Shown here one piece after another: positions 46,984-56,682 of a DNA stretch of 64,000 nt. Where the stretch lies: NCBI GenBank assembly GCA_002150995.1, contig MDHJ01000001.1, positions 372,001 to 436,000 on the forward strand, given 5' to 3'. The stretch's first letter is position 1. Each line of letters starts with the position of its first letter. The notes below the pieces were generated by a model. The model saw nothing but the letters and a program-made list of their open reading frames with translations. It made no database searches and had not been told where the DNA came from. Position numbers and translations under genes: made by a program. This stretch comes from Clavibacter michiganensis. Its GTDB lineage: Bacteria > Actinomycetota > Actinomycetes > Actinomycetales > Microbacteriaceae.

Positions 46984-47024
46984 CCGCAGCACCGCAGCAC
47001 CGCAGCACCGCACGATCCGCAGCA
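46984..47024. repeat. CCGCAGCA octamer repeats between LacI and binding-protein genes
   Basis: CCGCAGCA occurs three times in tandem (46984-47007) and a fourth time at 47017 after a variant unit. It lies in the 134-base leader of the binding-protein gene, with a good AGGAG site further on. The function is unknown; slippage could change its length. Confidence 0.7.
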
Positions 47025-47064
47025 CCGCACCCGGCGATGGAGCCGGGAGAGACAGGAGACACCG

Positions 47065-48375
47065 ATGTCCCGCACGCCGTCACGATCCCGCCGCCGCCTC
47101 GCGGTGGCCGCATCCTCCGCGATCGCCCTCGCGGCCCTCACCGCCTGCAGCTCGGCAGGCGGGGGCGATGCGTCCGCCAAGCTCGAGGCCACCGGCGACA
47201 TCACCATCTGGTACTCGAACAACGAGCAGGAGGTGGCCTGGGGCAAGCAGATGGTCGAGGCCTGGAACGCCGACCACCCCGACGAGCAGATCACCGGGCA
47301 GGAGATCCCCGCGGGCAAGAGCAGCGAGGAGGTCATAGGCGCCGCCATCACCGCCGGCAACGCCCCGTGCCTCATCTTCAACACCGCTCCGAGCGCCGTC
47401 GGCCAGTTCCAGAAGCAGGGCGGCCTCGTCGACCTGGCGTCGTTCCCGGACGGCGCCTCCTACATCGAGGAGCGCAGCGGCGACTCCGCGGAGCAGTACC
47501 AGGGCGAGGACGGCGGCTACTACCAGATGCCGTGGAAGTCGAACCCCGTGATGATCTTCTACAACAAGGACCTGTTCCGGCAGGCCGGGCTCGACCCCGA
47601 GGCCCCGGCGCTGTCCACCTACGACGACTTCCTCGCGACGTCGAAGGCGCTCGTGGACGCCGGGGTCGCGCCCAACGCGATCCTCCCGGCGCCGACGAGC
47701 GAGTTCTTCCAGACCCAGTTCGACTTCTACCCGCTCTACGCGGCGCAGTCCGACGGCGCGCAGCTCGTCGAGGACGGCAAGGCGACCTTCGCGGACGAGG
47801 CCGGCTACGCGGCCGCCGACTTCTGGGCGAGCCTCTACTCCGAGGGCCTCGCCGGCCAGGAGGCCTACACGGGCGACTCGTTCGCCGACGGGCAGGCGGC
47901 CATGTCCATCGTCGGCCCGTGGGCCGTGTCCGTGTACCAGGACAAGGTCGACTGGGGATCCGTCCCCGTCCCCACCGCTGACGGCAAGCCCGCGGACGAG
48001 GTGTACACGTTCAGCGACGCGAAGAACGTCGGCCTGTACTCGGCCTGCGAGAACCAGGCGACCGCCTGGGAGGTCCTCAAGTTCGCGACCAGCGAGGAGC
48101 AGGACGGCCAGCTCCTCGAGCTGACCGGCCAGATGCCGCTGCGCACCGACCTGCAGGGCACCTACGCCGACTACTTCACCGCCAACCCCGCCTACACGCA
48201 GTTCGGCGACCAGGCGGCGCGCACGGTCGAGGTGCCCGGCGGGCCCACCACGGTGGAGATGCTGCAGGCGTTCCGCGACGCGTGGTCGAAGGCCGTGATC
48301 TTCGGCGAGGGCGACGTGCACGACGCGCTCGACGAGGCCGCCGCGCAGATCGACGAGCTCGCCGCGCAGGGCTAG
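47065..48375 (+). CDS. Extracellular sugar-binding lipoprotein (family 1) of the GH130 operon
   Basis: The 436-residue protein has an arginine-rich N-terminus and lipobox LTAC with the lipidated cysteine at residue 28. The mature part begins GDITIWYSNNEQEVAWGKQMVEAWNADHP and includes PCLIFNTAPSAVGQFQKQGGLVD and MSIVGPWAVSVYQDKVDWGSVPVP, as in oligosaccharide-binding family 1 proteins. The substrate is probably a beta-mannoside, judged from GH130 downstream. A good AGGAG site lies before the ATG. Confidence 0.92.
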   Translation: MSRTPSRSRRRLAVAASSAIALAALTACSSAGGGDASAKLEATGDITIWYSNNEQEVAWGKQMVEAWNADHPDEQITGQEIPAGKSSEEVIGAAITAGNAPCLIFNTAPSAVGQFQKQGGLVDLASFPDGASYIEERSGDSAEQYQGEDGGYYQMPWKSNPVMIFYNKDLFRQAGLDPEAPALSTYDDFLATSKALVDAGVAPNAILPAPTSEFFQTQFDFYPLYAAQSDGAQLVEDGKATFADEAGYAAADFWASLYSEGLAGQEAYTGDSFADGQAAMSIVGPWAVSVYQDKVDWGSVPVPTADGKPADEVYTFSDAKNVGLYSACENQATAWEVLKFATSEEQDGQLLELTGQMPLRTDLQGTYADYFTANPAYTQFGDQAARTVEVPGGPTTVEMLQAFRDAWSKAVIFGEGDVHDALDEAAAQIDELAAQG

Positions 48376-48383
48376 GCACCGCC

Positions 48384-49352
48384 GTGTCCGTCACCTCCGC
48401 GCCGCGGCGCGCCGGGCGCCCGCCCGGCGCCCCGCGGCCCGCGCCGTCCGCCGCCGAGCGCCGGGGCCCGCTGAACCGGATCCTCGGGCGCCACCCGCTG
48501 GGGCTCCTATTCAGCGCGCCGTACCTGGTCTTCGTCCTCGCCGTGTTCGCGTATCCCCTGGGGTTCGCCATCTACATGGCGTTCCACGACTACTTCTTCG
48601 CCGCCCCCGGCGCGGTGGTCGACCGTCCCTTCGTCGGGCTCGACAACTTCCGCACCGTGCTCGGCGACCCCGCCGTGATCCGCTCGTTCGGCAACGTGGG
48701 CGTGTTCCTCCTCATCAACGTGCCGCTCACCGTGGTGCTCTCGCTCGTGCTGGCCACCGCCCTCGACAAGGTGGTGCGGTTCCGCACGTTCCTGCGGGTC
48801 GCGTACTACGTGCCCTACGTGACCGCGAGCGTCGCGGTCGTCGGGGTGTGGCTGTTCCTGTTCTCCGGCGACGGGCTCGTGAACTCCGTCCTCGGGCCGC
48901 TCGCGCCCACGCCCTCCTGGCTCATCAACTCGGCGTGGGCGATGCCGACCATCGCGCTGTTCGTGACGTGGAAGCAGCTCGGGTTCTACATCCTGCTGTA
49001 CCTCGCGGCGCTGCAGAACGTGCCCCGTGAGCTGTACGAGTCGGCGGCCACGGACGGGGCCGGTCGCGTCCGGACCTTCTTCTCCGTGACGATCCCCGGG
49101 GTCCGCCCCGCGACGGTCCTCGTCCTGCTGCTCGCGACGGTGACCGGCGCGAACCTCTTCACCGAGCCGTACCTGCTCACCGGCGGCGGCGGGCCGAACG
49201 GCGCGTCGACCTCGCCGGTGCTGCTGATGTACCAGGAGGGGATCCAGCAGGGGAAGCCCGGGGTCGCCGCCGCCATCGGCGTGGTCCTCGTGGTGCTGGT
49301 GCTCGTCATCGCGCTCCTGCAGAACCGCTTCGCCGGGGAGCGGGACCGGTGA
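48384..49352 (+). CDS. Sugar ABC transporter permease, MalF type
   Basis: This 322-residue permease has a proline-rich N-terminal tail of about 35 residues followed by six or so helices. The EAA loop is ELYESAATDGAGRVRTFFSVTIPGVRP. It starts with a GTG at 48384, eight bases after the binding-protein stop, and its end overlaps the next gene by four bases. It works with the MalG-type partner next to it. Confidence 0.92.
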   Translation: MSVTSAPRRAGRPPGAPRPAPSAAERRGPLNRILGRHPLGLLFSAPYLVFVLAVFAYPLGFAIYMAFHDYFFAAPGAVVDRPFVGLDNFRTVLGDPAVIRSFGNVGVFLLINVPLTVVLSLVLATALDKVVRFRTFLRVAYYVPYVTASVAVVGVWLFLFSGDGLVNSVLGPLAPTPSWLINSAWAMPTIALFVTWKQLGFYILLYLAALQNVPRELYESAATDGAGRVRTFFSVTIPGVRPATVLVLLLATVTGANLFTEPYLLTGGGGPNGASTSPVLLMYQEGIQQGKPGVAAAIGVVLVVLVLVIALLQNRFAGERDR

Positions 49353-50194
49353 GCGACCGCATGACGCGGGGGCAGAAGGCCCTGCGCGCCGTGGTGCTCG
49401 CCGTCGGCGCGCTCGTGTTCCTGTTCCCGTTCTACTACATGGTCGTCGGCTCCCTCCAGGAGTCGCCCGACCCGTCGCCGGCGGGCGCGTTCCCCTCCCT
49501 CGGCAACATCACCGGGGCGAACTACACGGACATCGACGGACGCATCGACCTCGTGTCGGGGCTCGTCAACTCCGGCATCTTCACCGGAGGGGTGATCCTC
49601 TGCACGGTCGTGTTCGGGGTGCTCGTGGGATACGCGCTCGCGCAGCTCGAGTGGCGGGGGCGCGGCATCACCTTCGCGCTGGCGCTGCTCGTCCAGGTGG
49701 TGCCGTTCCAGCTGCTGATGATCCCGCTGTACGTGCTCATCGCGCGGGACTACGGCCTCGCGGACTCGCACCTCGGCATGATCCTGCCGTTCGCCATCAA
49801 CTCGACGGCGGTCATCATCTTCCGCCAGTACTTCCTGCAGGTGCCGCGCGAGCTGTTCGACGCGGCGCGCATCGACGGGGCGGGCGAGCTCGCCGTGCTC
49901 CGGCGGATCGCGCTGCCGCTCGTGCGACCGGCGCTCGTGACCGTGATGCTCCTCACCTTCATCGGGCCCTGGAACGAGTTCCTGTGGCCGTTCCTCATCA
50001 CCAAGGACGCGACGCTGCAGCCGCTGGCCGTCTCGCTCGCCAACTACATCAGCAACGTGGCGGCGACCGCGGCCAACCCGTTCGGCGCCGTCCTCGCGGG
50101 CGCGTGCGTGCTGGCCGCACCGGCCGTGCTGCTGTTCATCGTGTTCCAGCGGTACTTCATCTCCACCGACATCGGCTCCGGCGTGAAAGGCTGA
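49349..50194 (+). CDS. Sugar ABC transporter permease, MalG type
   Basis: The 281-residue membrane protein has six helices. The EAA loop is ELFDAARIDGAGELAVLRRIALPLVRPA and the end has the MalG-type FQRYFISTDIGSGVKG. GTG start at 49349 overlaps the previous stop (GTGA). As usual for this class no ATPase is encoded in the operon, so a shared MsiK-like ATPase elsewhere must power it. The next gene starts three bases after the stop. Confidence 0.93.
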   Translation: MSDRMTRGQKALRAVVLAVGALVFLFPFYYMVVGSLQESPDPSPAGAFPSLGNITGANYTDIDGRIDLVSGLVNSGIFTGGVILCTVVFGVLVGYALAQLEWRGRGITFALALLVQVVPFQLLMIPLYVLIARDYGLADSHLGMILPFAINSTAVIIFRQYFLQVPRELFDAARIDGAGELAVLRRIALPLVRPALVTVMLLTFIGPWNEFLWPFLITKDATLQPLAVSLANYISNVAATAANPFGAVLAGACVLAAPAVLLFIVFQRYFISTDIGSGVKG

Positions 50195-50196
50195 CC

Positions 50197-51273
50197 ATGA
50201 CCTCGACCACCTCCCCCGCGACCGCGTTCCCCTACGCGCTCACCCGCGTGGGCGTCGTGATGACGCCCGACCCGGACGACCCCCTCGAGGCCGAGGGGGT
50301 GCTGAACCCGGCCAGCGGCCGCGGCCCCGACGGCGAGCTGTACCTCCTCCCGCGGCTCGTCGCCGCGGGCAACGTGAGCCGCATCGGCATCGCGCGCATC
50401 CTCGTCGAGGACGGCGTGCCCGTCGGCGTGGAGCGGCAGGGCGTGGTGCTCGCACCCGACCGGCCCTTCGAGCGGGGGCTCGAGAACGCGGGGGTGGAGG
50501 ATCCGCGGATCACCTTCATCGACGCGCTCGGGCTCCACGTGATGACCTACGTCGCCTACGGGCCGGTGGGCCCCCGCAGCGCCATCGCCGTCTCCACCGA
50601 CCTGCGCGAGTGGCGCCGGCTCGGGCCGGTGCACTTCGCCTACGACGACGACCTCGGCGTCGACCTGTCGCTGTTCCCGAACAAGGACACGCTGTTCTTC
50701 CCCGAGGCCGTCCCCGGCCCCGACGGGACGCCCTGCTACGCCGCCCTGCACCGGCCGACCTGGGAGCTCGGCATCGCCGAGGGCATCGAGGCGGAGCCCC
50801 CGGCGCAGGTCACCGACCGACGCGCGGGCATCTGGATCAGCTACGTGCCCGTCGAGGAGGTGGAGCGCGACGTCGCGAACCTCGTGCGGTGGAGGTGGCA
50901 CCGGCAGGTGGCCCTCAGCGAGCACGCCTTCGAGGAGCTGAAGATCGGCGGGGGACCGGTGCCCCTGCGCGTGCCGGAAGGGTGGCTGCTCATCCACCAC
51001 GGCGTCGTCGGGACGCTCGAGTTCCGGGTGGCGCAGCAGAAGGACGTCTTCTACTCGGCGGGCGCGATGATCCTCGACGCCGACGACCCCTCGCGCGTCC
51101 TCCGGCGCACCAGCGAGCCGCTGCTCTCCCCGGAGACCGCGGACGAGACCGACGGCATCGTCGCCAACGTGGTCTTCCCGACGACCATCGAGCGGATCGA
51201 CGGCGTCGACTACGTGTTCTACGGGATGGCCGACAGCGCCATCGGGGTGGCCCGCCTGGACCGCACCGCCTGA
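50197..51273 (+). CDS. GH130 phosphorylase (beta-mannoside phosphorylase-like)
   Basis: The 358-residue protein looks like a five-bladed propeller of family GH130. Members cleave beta-mannosides with phosphate, releasing alpha-mannose 1-phosphate. It has NAGVEDPRIT with the predicted catalytic Asp at residue 102, LFPNKDTLFFPE, GIWISY and a metal/phosphate-binding region KIGGGPVPLRVPEGWLLIHHGV. It sits directly after the importer, which lacks any other intracellular hydrolase, so it should degrade what the importer brings in. The exact linkage cannot be told. Confidence 0.9.
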   Translation: MTSTTSPATAFPYALTRVGVVMTPDPDDPLEAEGVLNPASGRGPDGELYLLPRLVAAGNVSRIGIARILVEDGVPVGVERQGVVLAPDRPFERGLENAGVEDPRITFIDALGLHVMTYVAYGPVGPRSAIAVSTDLREWRRLGPVHFAYDDDLGVDLSLFPNKDTLFFPEAVPGPDGTPCYAALHRPTWELGIAEGIEAEPPAQVTDRRAGIWISYVPVEEVERDVANLVRWRWHRQVALSEHAFEELKIGGGPVPLRVPEGWLLIHHGVVGTLEFRVAQQKDVFYSAGAMILDADDPSRVLRRTSEPLLSPETADETDGIVANVVFPTTIERIDGVDYVFYGMADSAIGVARLDRTA

Positions 51274-51324
51274 TCCAGCCGGATCACCACGCACGACCCG
51301 CACGACCGACCCATGGAGAGCCCG

Positions 51325-53359
51325 ATGACGCGCATCACCATCACCCGGACGGCGGCCGCGCTCGCGGCCGTCGCCCTCGCCGCCGGGGGCCTCACGGCCG
51401 CCGGCGCCGCCACGGCGCCCCGCGCGCTCGCGGCCCCCGACGACGGCGCCGCGCTCACGAGCACGGCGCACCTCGACTTCCTGCTCGACGAGGCCACCCC
51501 CACCCCCGTCGACGGCCACACGACCTACCGGCTCGCCGAGGAGCCGGCGCTCACCATGCCGTGGACCTACGCCGACGCCCGACCGGGCGGCGCCTTCGCG
51601 CGCGTGGGCGGCGGTCCGCTGGATCCCGTCACGGGCGACTGGGGCCAGGGCGCCTACAACACCGACGACATCTCCCGCGCCGCGGTGGTGTACGTGCGCC
51701 ACTGGCAGCAGACGGGCGACACCGCGAGCCGGGAGCGCGCCTACGAGCTCCTCCGCGCCCTCGCCTACTTCCAGACCACCACCGGAGACGACGCCGGCAA
51801 CGTGATCCTCTGGATGCAGCCCGACGGCGACTTCAACGAGAGCCCGAGCCGGTCGAGCTCCCCGACCCCTCCGACTCGGGAGACAGCTACTGGCTGGCCC
51901 GCACGCTGTGGGCGTTCGGGAGGGCTACGCGGCCTTCGCGGATGAGGATCCGGCGTTCGCCGCGTTCCTCCAGGACCGCCTGCAGCTGGGCGTCGCCGCG
52001 GTCGACCGGCAGTCGCTCGCGGACTACCCGCGGTACGGCACCGCGGACGGGAAGCGCGTCCCGCTGTGGCTCATCGCCGACGGCGCCGACGCCACCAGCG
52101 AGGCCGTCCTCGGCCTCTCCGCCTACGTCGAGGTCGCCCCGGACGATGCCGGCGTGCGCGACTCCCTCGGGAAGCTCGCCGAGGGCGTGGCCGAGATGGG
52201 CGCAGGCTCCGCGACGGCCTGGCCGTACGGGGCGGTGCTGCCGTGGTCGCTGAGCCGGTCGAACTGGCACGCGTGGGCGTCGCAGATGCCCGCGTCGCTC
52301 GCCCGCGCCTCCGACGCGCTCGGCCGCGCCGACCTCCTGGCTCCGGCCGTCGCCGACACGGCGGGCTTCACGCCCGTGCTCCTCACCTCGAACGGCCCCG
52401 ACAACGGCTGGATCCCCACGCCCACCGACCGCGTGCAGATCGCCTACGGCGCCGACAGCCGGCTCCAGTCGCTCCTCGCCGTCGCCCACGTCGGCGACCG
52501 ACCCGGGCTCCTGCCCCTCGCGGGCATGACGGCCGCGTGGTTCTTCGGCGCGAACGCGTCCGGCGAGCCCGTCTACGACCCGGCGACGGGCGTGACCTAC
52601 GACGGCGTCCAGCCGGACGGGACCGTCAACCGCAACAGCGGCGCCGAGAGCACCATCCACGGCCTCCTCGCGATGCTCGCCCTCGACGCCCACCCGGAGG
52701 TGCGCGCGCAGGCGCTCGGCTCCGCGGAGGTCGTCGCCCGCGACGGGCTCCGCATGGTCGAGGCCGAGACCGCCGCGTCGACCACGGGCACGGTCGTCAC
52801 GCCGGAGTCCTCGTGGACGGGGGAGGCCTCGATCAGCGGATCCCTGCTCGCGCTCGCCAAGGGCCAGGCAGCCGTGCTCGACATCGGCTCCTCCGACCGG
52901 GCGCGCATCGTCGAGCCGGTGACCCTGCGGGACGCCGGCGAGGCGCCGATCTCGGTGTGGAAGGCCGGATCCTCGCCCCTCGGTGCGCTGACCGGTCGCG
53001 CCGCACCCGAGGGCGTGAGCGCCGGGACGGGCACCCTGCTGCCGCAGCAGCTCGCCGCCTCCGCGCCCGCGGGAGCGACGACCGTGCGCGTGACGGGCTC
53101 CGCGGGCGTCACGCGGCTGGACGGCGTCCTCGTCCGGCCGGTGGTGTCGCGGCTGGCGCTGGACGGCGTCGCCGGCGCGAGCGAGCTGCTCGTCTCGGGA
53201 TCCCGGATCCGCGAGACCGCCGTGGTCGGCACGGCCGGCGAGCGCGTGCGCGTCGACGTGTTCGGGTCGGACGGCCGGCTCGTCGCGTCGGCCACGCAGG
53301 CCGGCGGCACCACGGCCAACGTGCGGCCCGGCGGCTTCACCGTGGTGACGCGGGGCTGA
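51325..53359 (+). pseudogene. Secreted helical-barrel-like protein of the GH130 operon, apparently twice frameshifted
   Basis: A signal peptide (residues 1-37, ending ALAA) precedes about 640 residues. The helical part recalls (alpha/alpha)6-barrel sugar enzymes: DDAGNVILWMQPDGDFNES, GDSYWLARTLWAFG, NSGAESTIHGLLAMLALDAHPE. A beta-rich tail follows. The frame breaks twice: near 51843-51846 and at the G-run 51918-51920. The middle piece EPVELPDPSDSGDSYWLARTLWAFG is readable in a third frame, and one extra base at each site restores a single frame of 679 codons. I chose the ATG at 51325 because GGAGAG lies upstream. A role in preparing mannan-type substrates outside the cell is inferred from position only. 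Confidence 0.8.
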
Positions 53360-53407
53360 CGGGCGCCGCGGCGGGTGCGTGCCATCCGTCGCGGCGTGTC
53401 CCTGCCG

Positions 53408-53442
53408 GTCGGCCGGCTCGGTCGGCCGGCCGTCCGGCCGAC
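53408..53442. terminator. Hairpin between convergent genes
   Basis: GTCGGCCGG (53408-53416) and CCGGCCGAC (53434-53442) form a 9-bp stem. It lies between the secreted protein gene and the convergent small gene and probably terminates both. There is no T-run. Confidence 0.5.
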
Positions 53443-53459
53443 TCCAACGTCCGGCCGGG

Positions 53460-53756
53460 TCAGTCGCGGCGCGGGCGCCGCACCATCCCGACCGCGGTGA
53501 TGCCCGCGGCCGCCAGCGCGATCGCGAGCACGGTCGGGAACGGCAGCTCCTCGGCGGACAGGCCGAGCGCGGTGCTGCCTGCCGCGCCCGCGCCCGCGCC
53601 CGATGCGGGAGCCGCGGCGGCGGACGCGGGCGCGGGCGCAGGCGCCGTCGCGCCGAACGCGGGGACCGCCGGCAGGACGGATCCGCCGACGGCGCTCGCG
53701 AGGGCGAGCGCGAGGACGATGCGCGAGTGCGGGCGGCGGCGGGTGGGGAGTCGCAT
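53460..53756 (-). CDS. Small secreted or membrane-anchored protein
   Basis: The 98-residue product has an N-terminal signal segment (SRIVLALALASAVGGSVLPAVPAFG), a short alanine/proline-rich mature part and a C-terminal helix (TVLAIALAAAGITAVGMV) followed by RRPRRD. Signal plus C-terminal helix and basic tail looks like a small cell-surface protein; no LPxTG motif is seen. The sequence is low in complexity, so a spurious gene is possible. Confidence 0.5.
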   Translation of the reverse strand: MRLPTRRRPHSRIVLALALASAVGGSVLPAVPAFGATAPAPAPASAAAAPASGAGAGAAGSTALGLSAEELPFPTVLAIALAAAGITAVGMVRRPRRD

Positions 53757-53953
53757 GTGGTCCTGGCGGCAGGGCGCCGGTGGGACCCGGCGGGGACGGT
53801 GGGTCGCGGGCGCGACGAGGCCGACGCTAGGCGGGCGGGATGGCGCGGCGGTGACCGGGTGCCGTCCCCGCGTCGAACGGCAGGGGTCCCGCCCGGCGTC
53901 GGCAGCGGGCCGCCCGCCCGTAGGCTGGCAGGACGCGGACGAGGGGAGACCGG

Positions 53954-54883
53954 ATGATCGGGGTGCTGACCGGATTCGCCATCATCGGCTTCATCATCGC
54001 CGTGGGCTACGCCGTCGGCCGCTCCGGGATCGCCGGACCGGGCGCCCAGCACTCCCTCAACCGGGTCGCGTTCTTCGTCGCGACGCCCGCGCTGCTCTTC
54101 ACCGTGCTCGCCGAGGCCGACCTGCACGTCGTCTTCTCCGCGTTCCTGCTGGCGTCGGCGAGCGCGGTCGCGGTCTCGGCGCTGCTGTACCTCGTGATCG
54201 CGCGGATCCTGTTCCACCGGCCGGTCGCGGAGACCACCATCGGCGCGGCGTCGGCGAGCTACGTCAACGCCAACAACATCGGCCTGCCCGTCGCGATCTA
54301 CGTGCTCGGCGACGCCCAGCTCGTCGCGCCCGTGCTGCTCCTGCAGCTGCTGGTGCTGGCGCCGACGACGCTCACGATCCTCGACATCTCCAGCCGCGGA
54401 TCCGCCTCGGTGGTCGGGATCCTCACCCAGCCGCTGCGGAACCCCATGATCATCGCGTCGATGCTCGGCATCCTCATCGCGATCACCGGGCTCGAGATCC
54501 CGGACGCGGTCTACGAGCCGTTCCGCCTCATCGGCGGCGCCGCCATCCCCATCGTGCTGATGGCGTTCGGCATGTCGCTCGTGGGGCGGAAGCCGCTCGC
54601 GCCCGGATCCGGGCGCCGCGAGATCGTGGTCGCCTCGGCGATCAAGACGGTCGTCATGCCGCTGGCGGCGTTCCTGCTCGCGCGGTTCGCCTTCCACCTC
54701 GACGCGGAGCAGACGTTCGCGGCGACCGTGATCGCGGGCCTGCCGACCGCGCAGAACATCTTCAACTTCGCGTCGCGCTACGACCGCGGCGTGGTGCTCG
54801 CCCGCGACACCGTGCTCATCACCACGGTCGCGTCGATCCCGGTGCTGCTGGTGATCGCGGCGCTGCTCGCGCCCGGCACCTGA
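53954..54883 (+). CDS. AEC-family transporter (auxin efflux carrier-like)
   Basis: The 309-residue membrane protein has ten helices arranged as two repeats of five. It shows GYAVGRSGIAGPG, SLNRVAFFVATPALLF, YVNANNIGLPVAIYVLGDA and GAAIPIVLMAFGMSLVG, the landmarks of AEC proteins, which export or exchange organic acids and auxin-like compounds. In plant-associated bacteria these may move malate or similar acids. The start ATG lies 11 bases after a GAGG site, with a TAGGCT -10 about 30 bases upstream. Confidence 0.92.
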   Translation: MIGVLTGFAIIGFIIAVGYAVGRSGIAGPGAQHSLNRVAFFVATPALLFTVLAEADLHVVFSAFLLASASAVAVSALLYLVIARILFHRPVAETTIGAASASYVNANNIGLPVAIYVLGDAQLVAPVLLLQLLVLAPTTLTILDISSRGSASVVGILTQPLRNPMIIASMLGILIAITGLEIPDAVYEPFRLIGGAAIPIVLMAFGMSLVGRKPLAPGSGRREIVVASAIKTVVMPLAAFLLARFAFHLDAEQTFAATVIAGLPTAQNIFNFASRYDRGVVLARDTVLITTVASIPVLLVIAALLAPGT

Positions 54884-54953
54884 AGCCGGGCCGGCCGGCG
54901 CGCGCGCGACCGGAGGCCGCTGCGCGTCCGGGACCGGACGGGAGCCGCGTGGG

Positions 54954-55112
54954 CTAGCGGCGGCGGGTCGCCGCGGCGCGCTGGGCGGCGCGCTTCTGCG
55001 AGCGCTTGGCGAGCTGCGCCTTGCCCTTGGCCATGGCGGCCTTGCCCTGACGGCTGCGCAGGAAGCGGCGGATGACGGGGACGGCGACGAACAGGAAGCG
55101 GATCAGCGGCAT
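54954..55112 (-). CDS. Small basic protein of unknown function
   Basis: The 52-residue peptide has a hydrophobic start (LIRFLFVAVPVIRRFL) and a very basic tail ([24 protein letters not shown]). Similar short proteins with one helix plus Lys/Arg tail occur in other actinobacteria. The ATG at 55112 has AGGAG upstream. Confidence is limited by its size. Confidence 0.55.
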   Translation of the reverse strand: MPLIRFLFVAVPVIRRFLRSRQGKAAMAKGKAQLAKRSQKRAAQRAAATRRR

Positions 55113-55266
55113 GGTGCTCCTCGGAGGATCTGCGCGGACCGGTGGATCCCCGCTCCTCGACCCTGCCAGGTCCGTGCCCGGACGACCGCGCCCGGGCGGG
55201 ATCCGGCGGGGAACGGCCAGGCGGCCGTCGCCTGCCGCGCCGTCGCCCGCCGCGCCGGCGGGGCGC

Positions 55267-55959
55267 TCAGTCGATGTCACCCCGGCGCCGCGCCGCGCGC
55301 TCCACGATCGGGCCGCGGTCGCGCCGAGCCTCAGCCATCGCGAGCTCCACCTGCTCCGGGTCGGCGCCGGGCCGGGACGGGTGGCCGGCGTCGAAGGGCG
55401 GCTGCGGGTCGTACTCGAGCGTCAGCTGGATGGACCGGGCCTCGGCGTCGCCCGCGATCTCCGCGGCGAGCACGAGCGCCGCGTCGATGCCGCTCGTCAC
55501 CCCGCCGCCCGTGATCAGGGTCCCGTCGCGCACGACGCGCTCCGCCACGGGCGTCGCGCCCAGCGGCTCCAGCAGCGGATGCGAGGCCCAGTGGGTCGTC
55601 GCACGGCGCCCGCGGAGGAGCCCGGCGGCCCCGAGGACGAACGCCCCCGTGCACACGCCGAGCACGTGGCGCGCCGTGGTCGCCTGCCGCTCGACGAACG
55701 CGACGACCTCGGGGTCCTCCATCGCCTCGAACGCGCCGCGTCCGCCCGGCACGAGCAGCACGTCGGCCGGCGGGGCGTCCGCGAGCGTCGTCGTGGGCAG
55801 GAGGGAGAACCCGCTGTCCGTCGGCACGGGCTCGATGCGGTGCCACGCGACGTCCACCACGGCCCCGGGCAGCCGCGAGAGCACCTGCAGCGGACCGGTG
55901 AGGTCGAGCTGGGTCACGTGCGGGAAGACGAGGGCGACGATGCGGAGCGCGGCGGTCAT
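55267..55959 (-). CDS. DJ-1/PfpI-family protein (isonitrile hydratase-like)
   Basis: This 230-residue protein has the GATase-like fold. VLLVPGGRG, the nucleophile elbow VCTGAFVLGAAGLL with its cysteine, and the segment GVTSGIDAALVLAAEIAGD are diagnostic of the GlxA-like subgroup without a HTH domain, to which isonitrile hydratase belongs. The ATG at 55959 begins the first beta-strand (ALRIVALVFPHVTQLDLTGP). It is divergent from grpB, with both starts some 80 bases apart. Confidence 0.88.
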   Translation of the reverse strand: MTAALRIVALVFPHVTQLDLTGPLQVLSRLPGAVVDVAWHRIEPVPTDSGFSLLPTTTLADAPPADVLLVPGGRGAFEAMEDPEVVAFVERQATTARHVLGVCTGAFVLGAAGLLRGRRATTHWASHPLLEPLGATPVAERVVRDGTLITGGGVTSGIDAALVLAAEIAGDAEARSIQLTLEYDPQPPFDAGHPSRPGADPEQVELAMAEARRDRGPIVERAARRRGDID

Positions 55960-56041
55960 GGTCCGATGGTGCCGGACCCGCGGCCGGATCCGTCGCGGCC
56001 GCGCGCCGACCGCCGCGCCCCCGCTGGGTAGGGTGGCGCCG

Positions 56042-56569
56042 ATGATCCGCCTCGAGGAGCACCGCCCGGAATGGGCTGCGGCGTTCCGTGTCGAGGCGGC
56101 CCGCGTCCTGCTTGCGGCAGGAGCATGCCTCACCGCCGTCGAGCACATCGGCAGCACGGCCGTGCCGGGACTCCGCGCCAAGCCGGTCCTCGACCTCGCC
56201 GCGCGGGCGGTGCCCGGCCTCGACCCGCGGGGGCTCGACGCGCCGTTGCGCCTCCTCGGGTACTCGCGGCACCGGACCGGCCCGAGGAACCACGACGTGC
56301 ACGTCCGGTCGGCGGACGGCGTGCGGACGCACGTCCTCCACGTGTTCGCCGCCGACGCCTGGGAGACCTGCCCGCAGCGCCTGTTCCGCGACCGGCTGCT
56401 GCGCGATGCCGACGCACGCCGCCGCTACGACGCGCGCAAGGCGGAGCTCGCGGCGACGGCGGCCGACGGTCGCGCCTACACCGCCGGGAAGCAGGGGCTC
56501 GTGGAGGAGATCGTGAACGCCGAGCGCGCCGACCGCGGCCTCCCGCCCGTCCGCGTGTGGGACAAGTGA
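56042..56569 (+). CDS. GrpB-family nucleotidyltransferase-fold protein
   Basis: The 175-residue protein belongs to the GrpB/UPF0157 family, small relatives of nucleotidyltransferases with unclear function. It has VEHIGSTAVPGLRAKPVLDLAARAV, the nucleotidyltransferase GSTxVPGLxxKPxxD pattern, and LRLLGYSRHRTGPRNHDVHVR. The -10-like TAGGGT (56029-56034) lies seven bases before the ATG with no ribosome site, so the mRNA is probably leaderless. Confidence 0.9.
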   Translation: MIRLEEHRPEWAAAFRVEAARVLLAAGACLTAVEHIGSTAVPGLRAKPVLDLAARAVPGLDPRGLDAPLRLLGYSRHRTGPRNHDVHVRSADGVRTHVLHVFAADAWETCPQRLFRDRLLRDADARRRYDARKAELAATAADGRAYTAGKQGLVEEIVNAERADRGLPPVRVWDK

Positions 56570-56682
56570 GGTGCGCGGCGACCGGCTGACGCGGACGCGG
56601 GGACGCGCGGGCGGCAGGCGGGGACCTGCCCGCGGCGGCGACGGGCTCCCGACAGGCGGGCATGAGGACGCGGGGACGGCGG

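Noticed and set aside
46984..47024. CRISPR-like array from CCGCAGCA repeats
   Set aside because: The unit is eight bases with no spacers, so it is a short tandem repeat, not a CRISPR.
54954..55112. Possible antisense noise at the small basic gene
   Set aside because: I considered removing it as too short, but kept it at low confidence because the AGGAG site and hydrophobic-basic layout look genuine.
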